Assembly: GCF_040373385.1 (NCBI RefSeq)
Contig: NZ_JBDXXH010000004.1
Location: 239,952-303,951, forward strand
DNA length: 64,000 nucleotides
Origin: Nitratidesulfovibrio sp.
Lineage (GTDB): Bacteria > Desulfobacterota > Desulfovibrionia > Desulfovibrionales > Desulfovibrionaceae
Direction: 5' to 3'
Shown here: in pieces, positions 44,355 through 53,449 of the stretch
How positions within the stretch are numbered: position 1 is the first letter of the stretch
How the letters are laid out: every line of letters starts with the position of its first letter
Translations under genes and position numbers: made by a program
Notes under the pieces: model-generated
Databases searched by the model: none
Told to the model about the DNA's origin: nothing
The model's input: the letters and a program-made list of their open reading frames with translations, nothing else

Positions 44355-45938
44355 ATGAACAGCCAGCAAGATTCCGCCGGGAACGATCGGTCATCTTCCA
44401 TGGGCGCGCCGGGTGCACCGCCAACGTCCCCTGCCGCATCCGAGCGGGCGGAGGTCTTCAGCGTCTTCGGCTGTCCCCGGCAGTTCTTCCGTTCCATCAA
44501 GGGCAAGATCTTCATCTTGTTCGCCGTGACGTTCCTCTCCATCGGCGCGCTGGCCGCGCTGAACTACTGGAGCCTGTCCACGGTGAGCCAGCGCCTGCTG
44601 CTGGGCGAAAGCTACGACGACCTCCTGAACAACATCCTGGAGGTGCGCCGCTACGAAAAGAACTACCTGTTCTACCGCGACGCGGGCAGCCTGACCGAAA
44701 GCCTGGCCTATCTGGAGCGCATCGACACCCTGACCGCGGAACTGGCCGATGACATGGCAATGGTGGCGGGGCAGGTGGAGTTAGTGCGCTTTCGCGACCT
44801 GCTGGGTCGGTACGGCCATTCGGTGCGCACCCTGGTGCAGGGCGGCACGGCCAATCAGGAAGAGTTGCGCACCCTCGGCAAGTCGCTCATCGACATGGCC
44901 GACACCCTGCGCAAACAGAAACGCGAGCGCGCGCACAAGGCGCTGGAGCGCACGCTGGTGCTGCCGCTGGCCTTTCTGGCGGTGTTCCTGCTGCTGATGG
45001 TGCTGGTCATCAAGCTCATCTCCACCGGCCTGCTGCGCCCGCTGGGCATGGTGGCGGCCACCACGGGCCGGGTGGGGCGCGGCGACTTCAGCCCCATCGC
45101 CACCGGGGCGGAACAGTTGAGCGAGATCGCCAGCTTCATCCACGCCTTCAACCGCATGGCTCACGAACTGGCCGTGAATCAGGAGCACCTGTTGCAGGCC
45201 CGCAAGATGGCGGCGCTGGGCACCTTCACGGCGGGCATTGCCCACGAACTGAACAACCCCATCAACAACGTGCTGCTGAGTGCCGAAGGGCTGCGCGAGG
45301 ACTATGGCGAGGCCATTGACGCCGACGGGCAGGAGATGATCGACGACATCATGCAGCAGGCGGAACGGGCATCCGACATCGTGCGCAACCTGCTGGACTT
45401 TTCGCGCACCGAGCATCCCACCTTCGCGGCGTTGCGCCCGGCGGACATCATCGGGTCCACGGTCAACCTGCTGAAGAATCAGGTGATGTTGTCCGGCATC
45501 AGTCTTTCCGTGCATGTGCCCGCCGACCTGCCCATGGTGCGCGGCGATCTGCGCAGCCTGCAGCAGGTGTTCATGAACCTGCTGCTCAACGGCATCCAGG
45601 CCACGCCGCGCGGTGGCAGCGTGGCCGTTGTGGCCATGGGCGTACCGCCGGGCCATGTGGCCTTTGAGGTGCGCGATTCCGGCCCCGGCATACCGGAGGC
45701 CATTCGCGAACATATCTTCGAGCCGTTCTTTTCGACCAAGGAAGTGGGCAAGGGCACAGGACTCGGCCTTGCCGTAACCTACGCCCTGGTGCACCGGCAC
45801 GAGGGCCGCATAGAGGTGCACGGCGGCGAAGGCCGGGGCGCCACGTTCACGGTGTTGCTGCCCGTGGCCCGGCCCGCCGGTGGCGCGGGGGATGCAGGCA
45901 TGACGGATGATGCCGCGTTCGAAGAGGGGGATATCTGA
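44355..45938 (+). CDS. Membrane sensor histidine kinase with HAMP domain
   Basis: A 527-residue kinase. TM1 lies at about 52-72 ([18 protein letters not shown]), followed by a ~130-residue helical periplasmic sensor ([14 protein letters not shown]) and TM2 at ~200-222. A HAMP domain follows, then HisKA with the phospho-His ([17 protein letters not shown]), N-box [15 protein letters not shown]1 DSGPGIP, F-box FFSTK and G2 [10 protein letters not shown]. The start at 44355 has AGGA upstream. The stop overlaps the regulator's ATG by one base, so the pair is cognate. The signal is unknown; the helical sensor resembles four-helix-bundle types. Confidence 0.92.
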   Translation: MNSQQDSAGNDRSSSMGAPGAPPTSPAASERAEVFSVFGCPRQFFRSIKGKIFILFAVTFLSIGALAALNYWSLSTVSQRLLLGESYDDLLNNILEVRRYEKNYLFYRDAGSLTESLAYLERIDTLTAELADDMAMVAGQVELVRFRDLLGRYGHSVRTLVQGGTANQEELRTLGKSLIDMADTLRKQKRERAHKALERTLVLPLAFLAVFLLLMVLVIKLISTGLLRPLGMVAATTGRVGRGDFSPIATGAEQLSEIASFIHAFNRMAHELAVNQEHLLQARKMAALGTFTAGIAHELNNPINNVLLSAEGLREDYGEAIDADGQEMIDDIMQQAERASDIVRNLLDFSRTEHPTFAALRPADIIGSTVNLLKNQVMLSGISLSVHVPADLPMVRGDLRSLQQVFMNLLLNGIQATPRGGSVAVVAMGVPPGHVAFEVRDSGPGIPEAIREHIFEPFFSTKEVGKGTGLGLAVTYALVHRHEGRIEVHGGEGRGATFTVLLPVARPAGGAGDAGMTDDAAFEEGDI

Positions 45939-47284
45939 TGCTGTTGTTGCGCGTCGCCATCGTTGACGACGAACCCGTGGTCTGCAAACGCCTCAGCCAC
46001 GCCCTGTTCAAGGAAGGCTACGAGGTTGAGGCGTTCATGAGCGCCCGCTCGTTTCTGGAAGCCATGATCGACCGGCCCTTCGATGTCGTGTTCTCGGACA
46101 TGCGCCTGCCAGACATGGACGGGCTGGAGCTGCTGCCCAAGATCAAGGCCCTGCGGCCAGAGACCGAGGTGGTCATCGTCACCGGGTACGGCAGCATCCA
46201 GACCGCCATAGAGGCCATGCGCGAGGGGGCCTTTCACTATGTGACCAAGCCGGTGAACTTCACCGAGATACGGGCCATTGCCAAGCGGGCGCAGGAAAAG
46301 ATCGGCATGCGCATGGAAAACGCCCGCCTGCGCGAGGCGCTGCTGGGCAGTTCCGGCCTGTCGTCCATCGTGGGCAACAGCCCGGCCATTCAGGACCTGT
46401 TCGCACTTGTCCGCAAGGTGGCCCCGGTGGACTGCAACGTGCTGATCCAGGGCGAAAGCGGCACCGGCAAGGCGCTGGTGGCCCTGGCCCTGCACCATCT
46501 TTCCCCGCGCAAAAACCAGCCGTTCGTCACCTTCAACTGCGGCGGCTTTACCGAGGAACTCATCAGCAGCGAGTTGTTCGGGTACGAGAAGGGGGCCTTC
46601 ACCGGGGCCAGCGCCAGCAAGGTGGGCCTGCTGGAAGCGGCCAGCGGGGGCACGGTGTTTCTGGACGAAGTGGGCGAAATGCCCCTGTCCATGCAGGTGC
46701 GCCTGCTGCACGTGCTGCAGGAGCGGCGCATCCTGCGGGTGGGCGGGACAAAGCCGGTGGACCTGGACATCCGGGTCATTGCCGCCACCAACCGCGACCT
46801 GAAGGCGGAAGTGGAAAAGGGCACCTTCCGCGAGGACCTGTTCTTCCGGCTCAACGTGGTCAGCACCACCCTGCCGCGCCTTGCTGACCGACGGGAGGAC
46901 ATCCCCCTGCTGGTGCGCCACTTCATCGACAAGTACGCCCTGGCCTTCCGCAAGTCGGTGCAGGGCATCGACGAGCAGGCCCTGGGCGCGCTGACGGGCT
47001 ACAGCTTTCCCGGCAACGTGCGCGAGCTGGAAAATATCATCGAGCGCGCCGTGGCCCTTACCGACGGCCAGACCATCGGCCTGCTGGACCTGCCGGAGGA
47101 TATCCGCAATCTGGAGTTCGACACGCTGGAGGGCGACGGCCTGCCTACCCTGGCCGAGGTGGAACGCCGCTACGTGATCAGGATTCTGGAAAAGACCGGC
47201 TACAACAAGCGCCTTGCCGCGCAGGTGCTGGGCGTGCCGCGCACCACCCTGTGGCGCAAGTTGAAGGAGTACGGAGTGGAATAG
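45938..47284 (+). CDS. Sigma54-dependent NtrC-family response regulator
   Basis: A 448-residue activator. The receiver (1-120) has its phospho-Asp in DVVFSDMRLPDMDG. The AAA+ domain has Walker A QGESGTGKALVA (the residue after Lys is Ala, usually Glu), GYEKGAFTGAS, Walker B GGTVFLDEVGEMP and sensor VIAATNRDLKAEV. The C-terminal Fis helix-turn-helix is NKRLAAQVLGVPRTTLWRKL. It is the output partner of the kinase just upstream and probably drives the sigma54 promoter in front of the divergent uspA/PPDK-like operon. Confidence 0.93.
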   Translation: MLLLRVAIVDDEPVVCKRLSHALFKEGYEVEAFMSARSFLEAMIDRPFDVVFSDMRLPDMDGLELLPKIKALRPETEVVIVTGYGSIQTAIEAMREGAFHYVTKPVNFTEIRAIAKRAQEKIGMRMENARLREALLGSSGLSSIVGNSPAIQDLFALVRKVAPVDCNVLIQGESGTGKALVALALHHLSPRKNQPFVTFNCGGFTEELISSELFGYEKGAFTGASASKVGLLEAASGGTVFLDEVGEMPLSMQVRLLHVLQERRILRVGGTKPVDLDIRVIAATNRDLKAEVEKGTFREDLFFRLNVVSTTLPRLADRREDIPLLVRHFIDKYALAFRKSVQGIDEQALGALTGYSFPGNVRELENIIERAVALTDGQTIGLLDLPEDIRNLEFDTLEGDGLPTLAEVERRYVIRILEKTGYNKRLAAQVLGVPRTTLWRKLKEYGVE

Positions 47285-47433
47285 GCGTGGAATGGGTGAA
47301 GTAGTCCCGACGTAATCTGCTCCTGCTTCGTTCAAGGGGGCAGTGTCAGACCAAGTAGAGAGCGCTTCAAGAATTTGCCAGCCGTAACCTGAAAAATTGA
47401 GCAAGATGTCATATCAAGTCTGAACTACTACAT

Positions 47434-47478
47434 ATAACCCGAAGGTCGTCGGTTCAAATCCGGCCCCCGCAACCAGAA
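47434..47478 (+). repeat. tRNA-Met(CAT) 3' fragment, att-like 45-bp direct repeat (copy 2)
   Basis: Identical over 45 bp to 31993-32037. The sequence just before it (CAT before ATAACCC) no longer gives the CAT anticodon in register, so the identity starts in the anticodon loop. The 5' half of the tRNA is absent. An intrinsic terminator follows within 10 bp, as it would after a tRNA gene. The two copies bracket 15.4 kb. Confidence 0.85.
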
Positions 47479-47483
47479 TATCG

Positions 47484-47513
47484 AAACCCACAGGTTTGCG
47501 CCTGTGGGTTTTT
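47484..47513 (+). terminator. Rho-independent terminator after tRNA fragment 2
   Basis: AAACCCACAGG pairs with CCTGTGGGTTT around TTTGCG, ending in a T-run (47509-47513). It could also work on the other strand for the HD-domain gene, which ends at 47551. Confidence 0.88.
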
Positions 47514-47550
47514 GCGTTTGCGGGTCGGGTTCAAGCAAGAACGCCAACTC

Positions 47551-48420
47551 CTATCGCTCCTTCTCAACTCTTTCCAGCAGCCGCGCCATGGCCAGTTCCC
47601 TGCCCATGTCCTGCAATAGCCCATCGACGTGTTCGAAGCTGAAGCGCGAGCCAAGGTACAGGTGCATGTACCCGGCGGGCACGCCACAGTGCGGGGCCAT
47701 GGCCTCGGCCAGTTCGCGGGTGCGCTGCTGGGCGCGTCCGCTCCAGGGCCAGTCGGAATCGGCCATGAAGCCGATGGCGTGTTCGGCCCGCACGTCCTCG
47801 GGCCGCATGGTCAGGCCGGTCAGGCCGATGCCCAGATAGTGGTTGACCACGGCCAGCGGTTTCACCCCTTCGGCCAGGCTCACGTCGTCCAGCCCGTGCA
47901 TGGCGGCGGTGGCAAGGATGATATCTTCGTCCGCCCCGCGCGCGGTCAGTTCGCGCAGCACCCATGAGTGATGGTCTTCGTTGCGGGCGATGAACGGGTC
48001 TTCGGACTTGTGCAGGGCGTAGTCCGCATCGAAGGCGTACACGAAGCGCTTCAGGCAGTCGTGCAGCAGGATGGCGGCGTACAGCAGGCCCCGGTCCAGC
48101 GGCAGGCCGCGCGCTTCGTGCGCGTCGCCAAGGGCGCGGGCGTTGCGCAGGTCTTGCAACACGTGCACGGCCAGCCCGCCGATGTGCCCATGGTGCGCGC
48201 CCGATCCGGGCGATGCGGCAAAGCTCCACGCCTCGTAGCGTGGGTGGGCATACGGCGTCAGCGGCTCGTCCAGATCCATGAATTCTTCCACCAGCCCGCG
48301 CCATACCGGGTTGGTCACGGCGGGCACGAATTCGCGGCGGATGGCGGCCAGGGCGGGTTCGCCCTGAAAGCGGGCCAGCGTGGACAGTTCGTGCGGCGGA
48401 ATGATGTCGAGTTGCGGCAT
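47551..48420 (-). CDS. HD-domain protein (putative metal-dependent phosphohydrolase)
   Basis: A 289-residue protein with HD-type features: SGAHHGHIGGLAVHV, then ILLHDCLKRFVYAFD (the HD pair), NEDHHSWVLREL and ILATAAMHGLDD, which together supply metal ligands. The substrate is unknown; HD proteins often hydrolyse nucleotides or cyclic nucleotides. The ATG at 48420 has AGGA eight bases upstream. A decayed partial copy lies at 26762-27206. It is the first gene after the tRNA-derived repeat and terminator. Confidence 0.82.
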   Translation of the reverse strand: MPQLDIIPPHELSTLARFQGEPALAAIRREFVPAVTNPVWRGLVEEFMDLDEPLTPYAHPRYEAWSFAASPGSGAHHGHIGGLAVHVLQDLRNARALGDAHEARGLPLDRGLLYAAILLHDCLKRFVYAFDADYALHKSEDPFIARNEDHHSWVLRELTARGADEDIILATAAMHGLDDVSLAEGVKPLAVVNHYLGIGLTGLTMRPEDVRAEHAIGFMADSDWPWSGRAQQRTRELAEAMAPHCGVPAGYMHLYLGSRFSFEHVDGLLQDMGRELAMARLLERVEKER

Positions 48421-48711
48421 GGCTGTTTCCTGATGGCGGCTCCCTGCCGGATGCTTTCTGTGCCGCCGTGTATGCATTCTCTGGCGGTTTCTGTCCCGCC
48501 CGTCGTTCCGGGCACATGCCCTGCTCCGGAGGGCATACCCCGCTCCGGGCGCTCGCCGTCGGCTCGGCATCACTCGGCACCACGGGGCGAAGCATGCGGC
48601 ACCCGGCCCATCCCCGTTCAGCCCTCACCCGTCCGCCACCGTTCCGTCCGGCTCAGCTCGCGCGCTGGCATTGCGGCCACCGTCAGCCAACTCTCGCGCG
48701 GTCCCGTGCTG

Positions 48712-49545
48712 CTACTTGATGCCCGCCCGCATGAACGACTGCACGAACTGCCGCTGGAACAGCAGAAAGCCGATCAGCAGCGGGCCGGAGGTCATCAGCG
48801 TGGCCGCCGTGATGATCGACCAGTCCACCCCCTGCTCGGTGGACGAAAACACCTGCAACCCCACGGTGAGCGGACGCGAATTGGTGGTGTTGGTGACGAT
48901 GAGCGGCCACAAAAAGTTGTTCCAGTGGTAGCTGATGGAAACCAGCGCGTAGGCCAGGTACACCGGCTTGCCCAGCGGCACGTAGACCTTCCAGAGAATT
49001 TGCAGGGTGCTGGCGCCTTCCACGGCGGCGGCCTCGTCCAGTTCCTTCGGTATGCTCTTGAAGGTCTGGCGCAGCAGAAAGATGCCGAAGGCAGAGGCCA
49101 TGTACGGCAGGCCGATGGCCAGCGTGGAATCCAGCACGCCGATGGCCGCCATGGTGCGGTAGTTTTCCACCACCAGCACGTCGGGCATGATCATCAGTTG
49201 CATCAGCACCAGCGCGAACACCATGCCCTTGCCGGGAAAGTCGTACTTGGCAAAGGCATAGGCCGCCAGCGTGCACAGCACCAGTTGCCCGGCCAGCACC
49301 ATGGTCACCAGCAGCACGGTGTTGACCAGGTAGCGGGCAAAGGGGGCCGCGTCCCACGCCGCGCGGAAGTTGTCCAGCGTCAGCGGCGCGGCGAGCGTGA
49401 ACCGGGTGGAAAATTCCGAGGGGTGAAAGGCCGTCCACACGGCGTACAGCAGCGGCAGCGCCCACAGCACGGCCAGGGTCCACGCGGCGGCGGTATCCAG
49501 CACGCGGGCCAGGCCCCGGCTGTCGTAGATGTTGGTCTGGCTCAT
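48712..49545 (-). CDS. Ugp/MalG-type ABC transporter permease
   Basis: A 277-residue permease with six membrane segments and the conserved EAA loop (KELDEAAAVEGASTLQILWKV). It belongs to the carbohydrate/glycerol-3-phosphate uptake class (UgpE-like). The start overlaps the stop of the partner permease (ATGA). It is the last gene of a four-gene importer operon next to phnM. The 291 bp that follow (48421-48711) show no gene. Confidence 0.88.
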   Translation of the reverse strand: MSQTNIYDSRGLARVLDTAAAWTLAVLWALPLLYAVWTAFHPSEFSTRFTLAAPLTLDNFRAAWDAAPFARYLVNTVLLVTMVLAGQLVLCTLAAYAFAKYDFPGKGMVFALVLMQLMIMPDVLVVENYRTMAAIGVLDSTLAIGLPYMASAFGIFLLRQTFKSIPKELDEAAAVEGASTLQILWKVYVPLGKPVYLAYALVSISYHWNNFLWPLIVTNTTNSRPLTVGLQVFSSTEQGVDWSIITAATLMTSGPLLIGFLLFQRQFVQSFMRAGIK

Positions 49546-50435
49546 CTGTAGTGCACCCTGCGTTCGAGAAAGCCGAACTGGCCGATGGAGGCCAGCGCCA
49601 GAAAGCCCAGCAGCACCATGGTCAGCGCCGCGCCGTAGCCGGTATCCCAGTATTTGAAGCTGACTTCGTAGATGTAGTAGAGCAGCAGCGAACTGGCGTT
49701 GTTGGGGCCGCCCTGGGTGAGCACGAACAGGTGGTCCACCATGCGGAAGGCGTTGATGGTGGCGTTCACCAGCACGAACAGGGTGGTGGGCATCAGCAGC
49801 GGTATGACCACCCGGCGATAGTAGTACAGGCGCGATGCCCCTTCCAGCATGGCCGCCTCGGCCAGCGAAGGCGGTATCTGCTGCAACGCCGCCAGATAGA
49901 AAATCATGAAGAAACCCGCGTCCTTCCACACCGCCACGGCGATGACGCACGGCAGCGCCGTGGATTCGCTGCCCAGCCAGTTTACCCCGGAAAGGCCCAG
50001 TGCCCCGCGTATCTGCTCCAGCAGGCCGTATTCCGGCGTGTAGAAGAACAGCCAGATGTTTGCCACCGCGATCATGGGCAGCACCGTGGGCACGAAGTAG
50101 CACAGCCGCAGCACCGACTGCCCGGCCAGCCCCGCGTTGACCAGAAAGGCCATGGTCATGGCCAGCCCGATGGACAGCGGAATGGTGCCGCTGGCGAACA
50201 GCAGGTTGTTCACCAGTGCCTTGCGGAACACCTCGTCCTCCAGCAGGTACTGGTAGTGTTCCAGCCCCACGAACTGCGCGGGCGCGCCGCCCCTGCCATC
50301 CAGAAAGAAGCTGTGGATGAAGGTGTTCACCGCCGGATAGTGGGTGAACGCGGCGATGAACGCCAGGGCGGGCAACAGCAGGAGCCAGGCGTGGATGATG
50401 CGCATGCTGGCAGGGTTGCGGAAGGCTGGAAGCAC
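49542..50435 (-). CDS. Ugp/MalF-type ABC transporter permease
   Basis: A 297-residue permease with six membrane segments and the EAA loop SLAEAAMLEGASRLYYYRRV (UgpA-like). A GTG start at 50435 is chosen because GGAGG lies seven bases before it; the ATG at 50405 is the alternative. It pairs with the permease encoded directly after it. It is separated from the binding-protein gene by a strong hairpin. Confidence 0.86.
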   Translation of the reverse strand: MLPAFRNPASMRIIHAWLLLLPALAFIAAFTHYPAVNTFIHSFFLDGRGGAPAQFVGLEHYQYLLEDEVFRKALVNNLLFASGTIPLSIGLAMTMAFLVNAGLAGQSVLRLCYFVPTVLPMIAVANIWLFFYTPEYGLLEQIRGALGLSGVNWLGSESTALPCVIAVAVWKDAGFFMIFYLAALQQIPPSLAEAAMLEGASRLYYYRRVVIPLLMPTTLFVLVNATINAFRMVDHLFVLTQGGPNNASSLLLYYIYEVSFKYWDTGYGAALTMVLLGFLALASIGQFGFLERRVHYR

Positions 50436-50565
50436 GGGTGGACCTCCGGATGGACAGTGACGCCAGATGGACAGTGACGCCGGACAGGTAATAAACGGCG
50501 GACAGGCAGTGAAGACGTGGCGGCCAACGGCAAAGTCTCGTGCCGCCGCTGCGCTACGCGTTTTT

Positions 50566-50604
50566 CCCCGCCGGGGCGGAGCACACGGCTCCGCCCCGGC
50601 GGGG
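50566..50604. terminator. Intercistronic 17-bp stem-loop after the binding-protein gene
   Basis: The arms 50566-50582 and 50588-50604 are exactly complementary (CCCCGCCGGGGCGGAGC) around ACACG. On the transcribed - strand it is followed by A rather than U, so it is more likely an mRNA-stabilising or partial-termination hairpin that lets the binding protein outnumber the permeases. Confidence 0.6.
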
Positions 50605-50674
50605 GCATTCATTCGTCAATCGGCATGCAGCCGTTCAATCGCTCGGCCAGCAGCCAGCCAGCGAGCGCGCGGGC

Positions 50675-51970
50675 TTACTTGCCGTAACGGCGCAGGATGC
50701 GTTCCGCTTCCTTCTGGGCGTCCTTCAGCGCGTCGGCGGGCTTCTTGGAGCCGGTCACGGCGGCCTGGATGGCGTCGTCCAGCGCCTTGGTAACGCGCTG
50801 GTTGTCGTGGGTGGACAGCTCCGGCACGGCGTGGGCCAACTGGTCGCGGGCCACGGCCGCCACGGGGAACTTGGCCACGTAGTCCTTCATGGCCGGGGTT
50901 TCCCAGGCGTCGGGGCGCACGGCCACGTAGCCGGTGTCGATGCCCCACTGGGCGGCGCGGTCCGCGCTGGTCATCCACTGCACGAAGGTGACGGCAGCCT
51001 TGCGCTCGGCGGGGGTGGCCTTCTTGAAGATGTAGAAGTTGCCGCCGCCCGTGGGCGAGCCGGGGCGGGCGCTGGCGGGCAGCATGCCCACGCCGAAGGG
51101 GAAGGGCGCGTTGGTGCGCACGTTGGTCAGGTTGCCGGTGGTGGTCCACATGATGGCAGACTTGCGCTCGAAGAAGTCACGCGGGGTGGTGGCCCAGTCG
51201 ATGGTACCCTTGGGCGACACCTCGTGCTTGTAGGCCAGGTCCACCAGGAATTGCAGGGCCTCGATGGCCTTGGGCGCGTCGAAGTAGGTCTTGGTGCCTT
51301 CGGCATTCATCAGTTCCACGCCGTTCTGGATGGCCAGGGCCTGGAACATCCAGTAGGCGTACCCGGTGGAGGGAATGGCCACGCCCCACTGGGTGACCTT
51401 GCCGGAGGCATCGCGCACGGTCAGCTTCTTGCCCATTTCCACCAGTTCGTTCCAGGTGGCGGGGCCTTTTTCGGGGTCCAGCCCGGCGGCCTTGAAGGCT
51501 TCCTTGTTCCAGTACATCACGATGGTCGAGCGCTGGAAGGGAATGCCCCAGGTCTTGCCGCCGGTCTGGCTGTTGCGCATGAAGCCGGGAAAGTACGTCT
51601 TGGTGAAGCCCATTTCCTCCGGCTTCAGGATATCGTCGTAGGCCACCACCGCGTCTTCGTCGATGAGGGTGTACATGTCGGTGGACAGCAGCACCGCCAC
51701 GTGCGGCGGCTCGCCCCCGCGCAGGGCGGTAAGGGCCTTGGTGAGGGTTTCGCGGTAGATGCCCGCGTACACCGGGGTGACCTGGATGTCCGGGTGTTCC
51801 TTCATGAACTGCTCGGTCATGCCTTCCACGATCTTGGTGATGGGGCCGCCGACGGATACCGGGAAGTAGAAGGTAAGATTCACCTTTTCCGCCAGTGCGC
51901 TGCCCGCGAGCAGGGTCAGCGACAGCAGGGCCGCCGCCGCCAGGGTGCACGCGTTCCTGAAACCGGTCAT
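50675..51970 (-). CDS. UgpB-like extracellular solute-binding protein
   Basis: A 431-residue binding protein with signal peptide (LAAAALLSLTLLAGSALA, cleaved before EKVNLTF) and the family-1 solute-binding fold (VEGMTEQFMKEHPDIQVTPV, YAGIYRETLTKALTAL, GIPFQRSTIVMYWNKEAFKAA). Closest in style to glycerol-3-phosphate/glycerophosphodiester binding proteins (UgpB), so a phosphorylated or phosphonate-bearing polyol is a fair guess given the phnM and aep genes next door. The substrate is not proven. Confidence 0.85.
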   Translation of the reverse strand: MTGFRNACTLAAAALLSLTLLAGSALAEKVNLTFYFPVSVGGPITKIVEGMTEQFMKEHPDIQVTPVYAGIYRETLTKALTALRGGEPPHVAVLLSTDMYTLIDEDAVVAYDDILKPEEMGFTKTYFPGFMRNSQTGGKTWGIPFQRSTIVMYWNKEAFKAAGLDPEKGPATWNELVEMGKKLTVRDASGKVTQWGVAIPSTGYAYWMFQALAIQNGVELMNAEGTKTYFDAPKAIEALQFLVDLAYKHEVSPKGTIDWATTPRDFFERKSAIMWTTTGNLTNVRTNAPFPFGVGMLPASARPGSPTGGGNFYIFKKATPAERKAAVTFVQWMTSADRAAQWGIDTGYVAVRPDAWETPAMKDYVAKFPVAAVARDQLAHAVPELSTHDNQRVTKALDDAIQAAVTGSKKPADALKDAQKEAERILRRYGK

Positions 51971-52066
51971 TGTGATGCCTCCTGCGATGTTGCGTTGGGA
52001 TGTAGGGCGTAAGCCGCCGGAATCACCAATACGGGGCGAATGTGTCCGTCGTGTCGCGGGCCTGTG

Positions 52067-53119
52067 TCAGCGGCAGGTGCCGCGTCGCTCGCCGGTTTGT
52101 GCGTCAAAGATGTGGATGTGCTCGTCCGGGCAGTGCAGGTAGATCTCTGCCCCCACGGCGATGGTCGGCACGCCGTCCACCACAACGGAAAGTTCCTCGC
52201 CCCCCACGCGGCAGCCCAGCACCGAACTGGACCCCAGATATTCCACGCTTTCCACCACGGCGCGCCACCCGTCGGGCACGATGCGCACATGCTCCGGGCG
52301 GATGCCCAGCACGTAGTCCGCGCTGTCCACCACGCTCACCGTGCCGGACCGGCTGCCCGCCACGCACACGCTGCCGCGCGCATCGTCCAGCCGGACCAGG
52401 TTCATGGGCGGGGTGCCGATGAAGTTGCCCGCAAAGGTGGTGGCCGGGCGGGAATACAATTCGGACGGCGTGGCGTTCTGCACGATGCGTCCACCCTGCA
52501 TCAGGATGATCCGGTCGGCCATGCTCATGGCCTCGGTCTGGTCGTGGGTGACGTAGACCATGGTCATGCCCAGGGTCTGCTGCAACGCGCGGATTTCGCG
52601 GCGCATTTCGTGGCGCAGCTTGGCGTCCAGGTTGGAGAGCGGCTCGTCCATCAGGCACACGGCGGCCTCGGCCACCAGGGCGCGCCCCAGGGCCACGCGC
52701 TGCTGTTGCCCGCCGGAAAGTTCGCCGGGCTTGCGGTGCAGCAGGCCACCCAGCCCCAGGATGTCCACGGCGCGGGTCAGGCGTTTTTCGCGCTCGGCCT
52801 CGGGCACCTTGCGCACGATGAGCCCGAACAGGATGTTCTCGCGCACCGTCAGGTGCGGGAACAGCGCGTAGGACTGGAAGACCATGGCCAGTTGGCGCTG
52901 GGCCGGGGGCAGGTTGGTCACGTCGCGCTCGCCGATCATGATGCGGCCAGAGGTCACGGATTCCAGCCCCGCGACAAGCCGCAGGGTGGTGGACTTGCCG
53001 CAGCCCGAAGGCCCCAGCAGCACCAGCATGGTGCCCTGTTCCACCTCGAAGGACACGTCGTCCACGGCGCGGACGTCGCCCCAGTGCCTGCTGACGTTCA
53101 GAAGTTGAATGGCGGACAA
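52067..53119 (-). CDS. Ugp/MalK-type ABC transporter ATP-binding protein
   Basis: A 350-residue ATPase: Walker [13 protein letters not shown]-loop [10 protein letters not shown], signature [15 protein letters not shown], Walker B VCLMDEPLSNLD, H-loop VYVTHDQTEA, and a C-terminal TOBE domain (~240-350; VLGIRPEHVRI). It is the first gene of the four-gene importer, about 100 bp before the binding-protein gene. The sequence upstream (53220-53300) is AT-rich and probably holds the promoter. Confidence 0.93.
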   Translation of the reverse strand: MSAIQLLNVSRHWGDVRAVDDVSFEVEQGTMLVLLGPSGCGKSTTLRLVAGLESVTSGRIMIGERDVTNLPPAQRQLAMVFQSYALFPHLTVRENILFGLIVRKVPEAEREKRLTRAVDILGLGGLLHRKPGELSGGQQQRVALGRALVAEAAVCLMDEPLSNLDAKLRHEMRREIRALQQTLGMTMVYVTHDQTEAMSMADRIILMQGGRIVQNATPSELYSRPATTFAGNFIGTPPMNLVRLDDARGSVCVAGSRSGTVSVVDSADYVLGIRPEHVRIVPDGWRAVVESVEYLGSSSVLGCRVGGEELSVVVDGVPTIAVGAEIYLHCPDEHIHIFDAQTGERRGTCR

Positions 53120-53449
53120 TGCGACCCCCTGTCGCTTGGGGTTGGGTAGGGCATGGTGCGGACCGGCACGGCGGCTGCCGGAAATGTGCTGGCCGGTACA
53201 TGCAGCCGCATGGCTGCCGGAAAAACGGCACTGTTATGGACAGGATATGGTGCACACATTTGCAGTTTTGCGTCAATATTCCGAAATTGTATGATTAATC
53301 AGTCATGCAGCTCGATTTGGTGACAAGGGACGGGCAGGGTGGGGGCTACCGGGCCCCGTCGCCGCTGCCCGGTAGCCGCTGTGCATTTCGGGCTGCCCAG
53401 GCCGCAGGAGGCGGTCTCTTCCGCCGTGCGGCGGAACGCACCGTCACCG
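53120..53449. other. Intergenic region between phnM and the Ugp-type operon
   Basis: Contains the phnM terminator-like hairpin (53344-53377) and an AT-rich stretch (53220-53300) likely to carry the promoter of the importer operon. No gene seen. Confidence 0.55.
53344..53377 (-). terminator. 11-bp stem-loop downstream of phnM
   Basis: GGCTACCGGGC (53344-53354) and GCCCGGTAGCC (53367-53377) are exactly complementary around a 12-nt loop, 70-105 bp past the phnM stop. It lacks a T-run. Confidence 0.5.
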
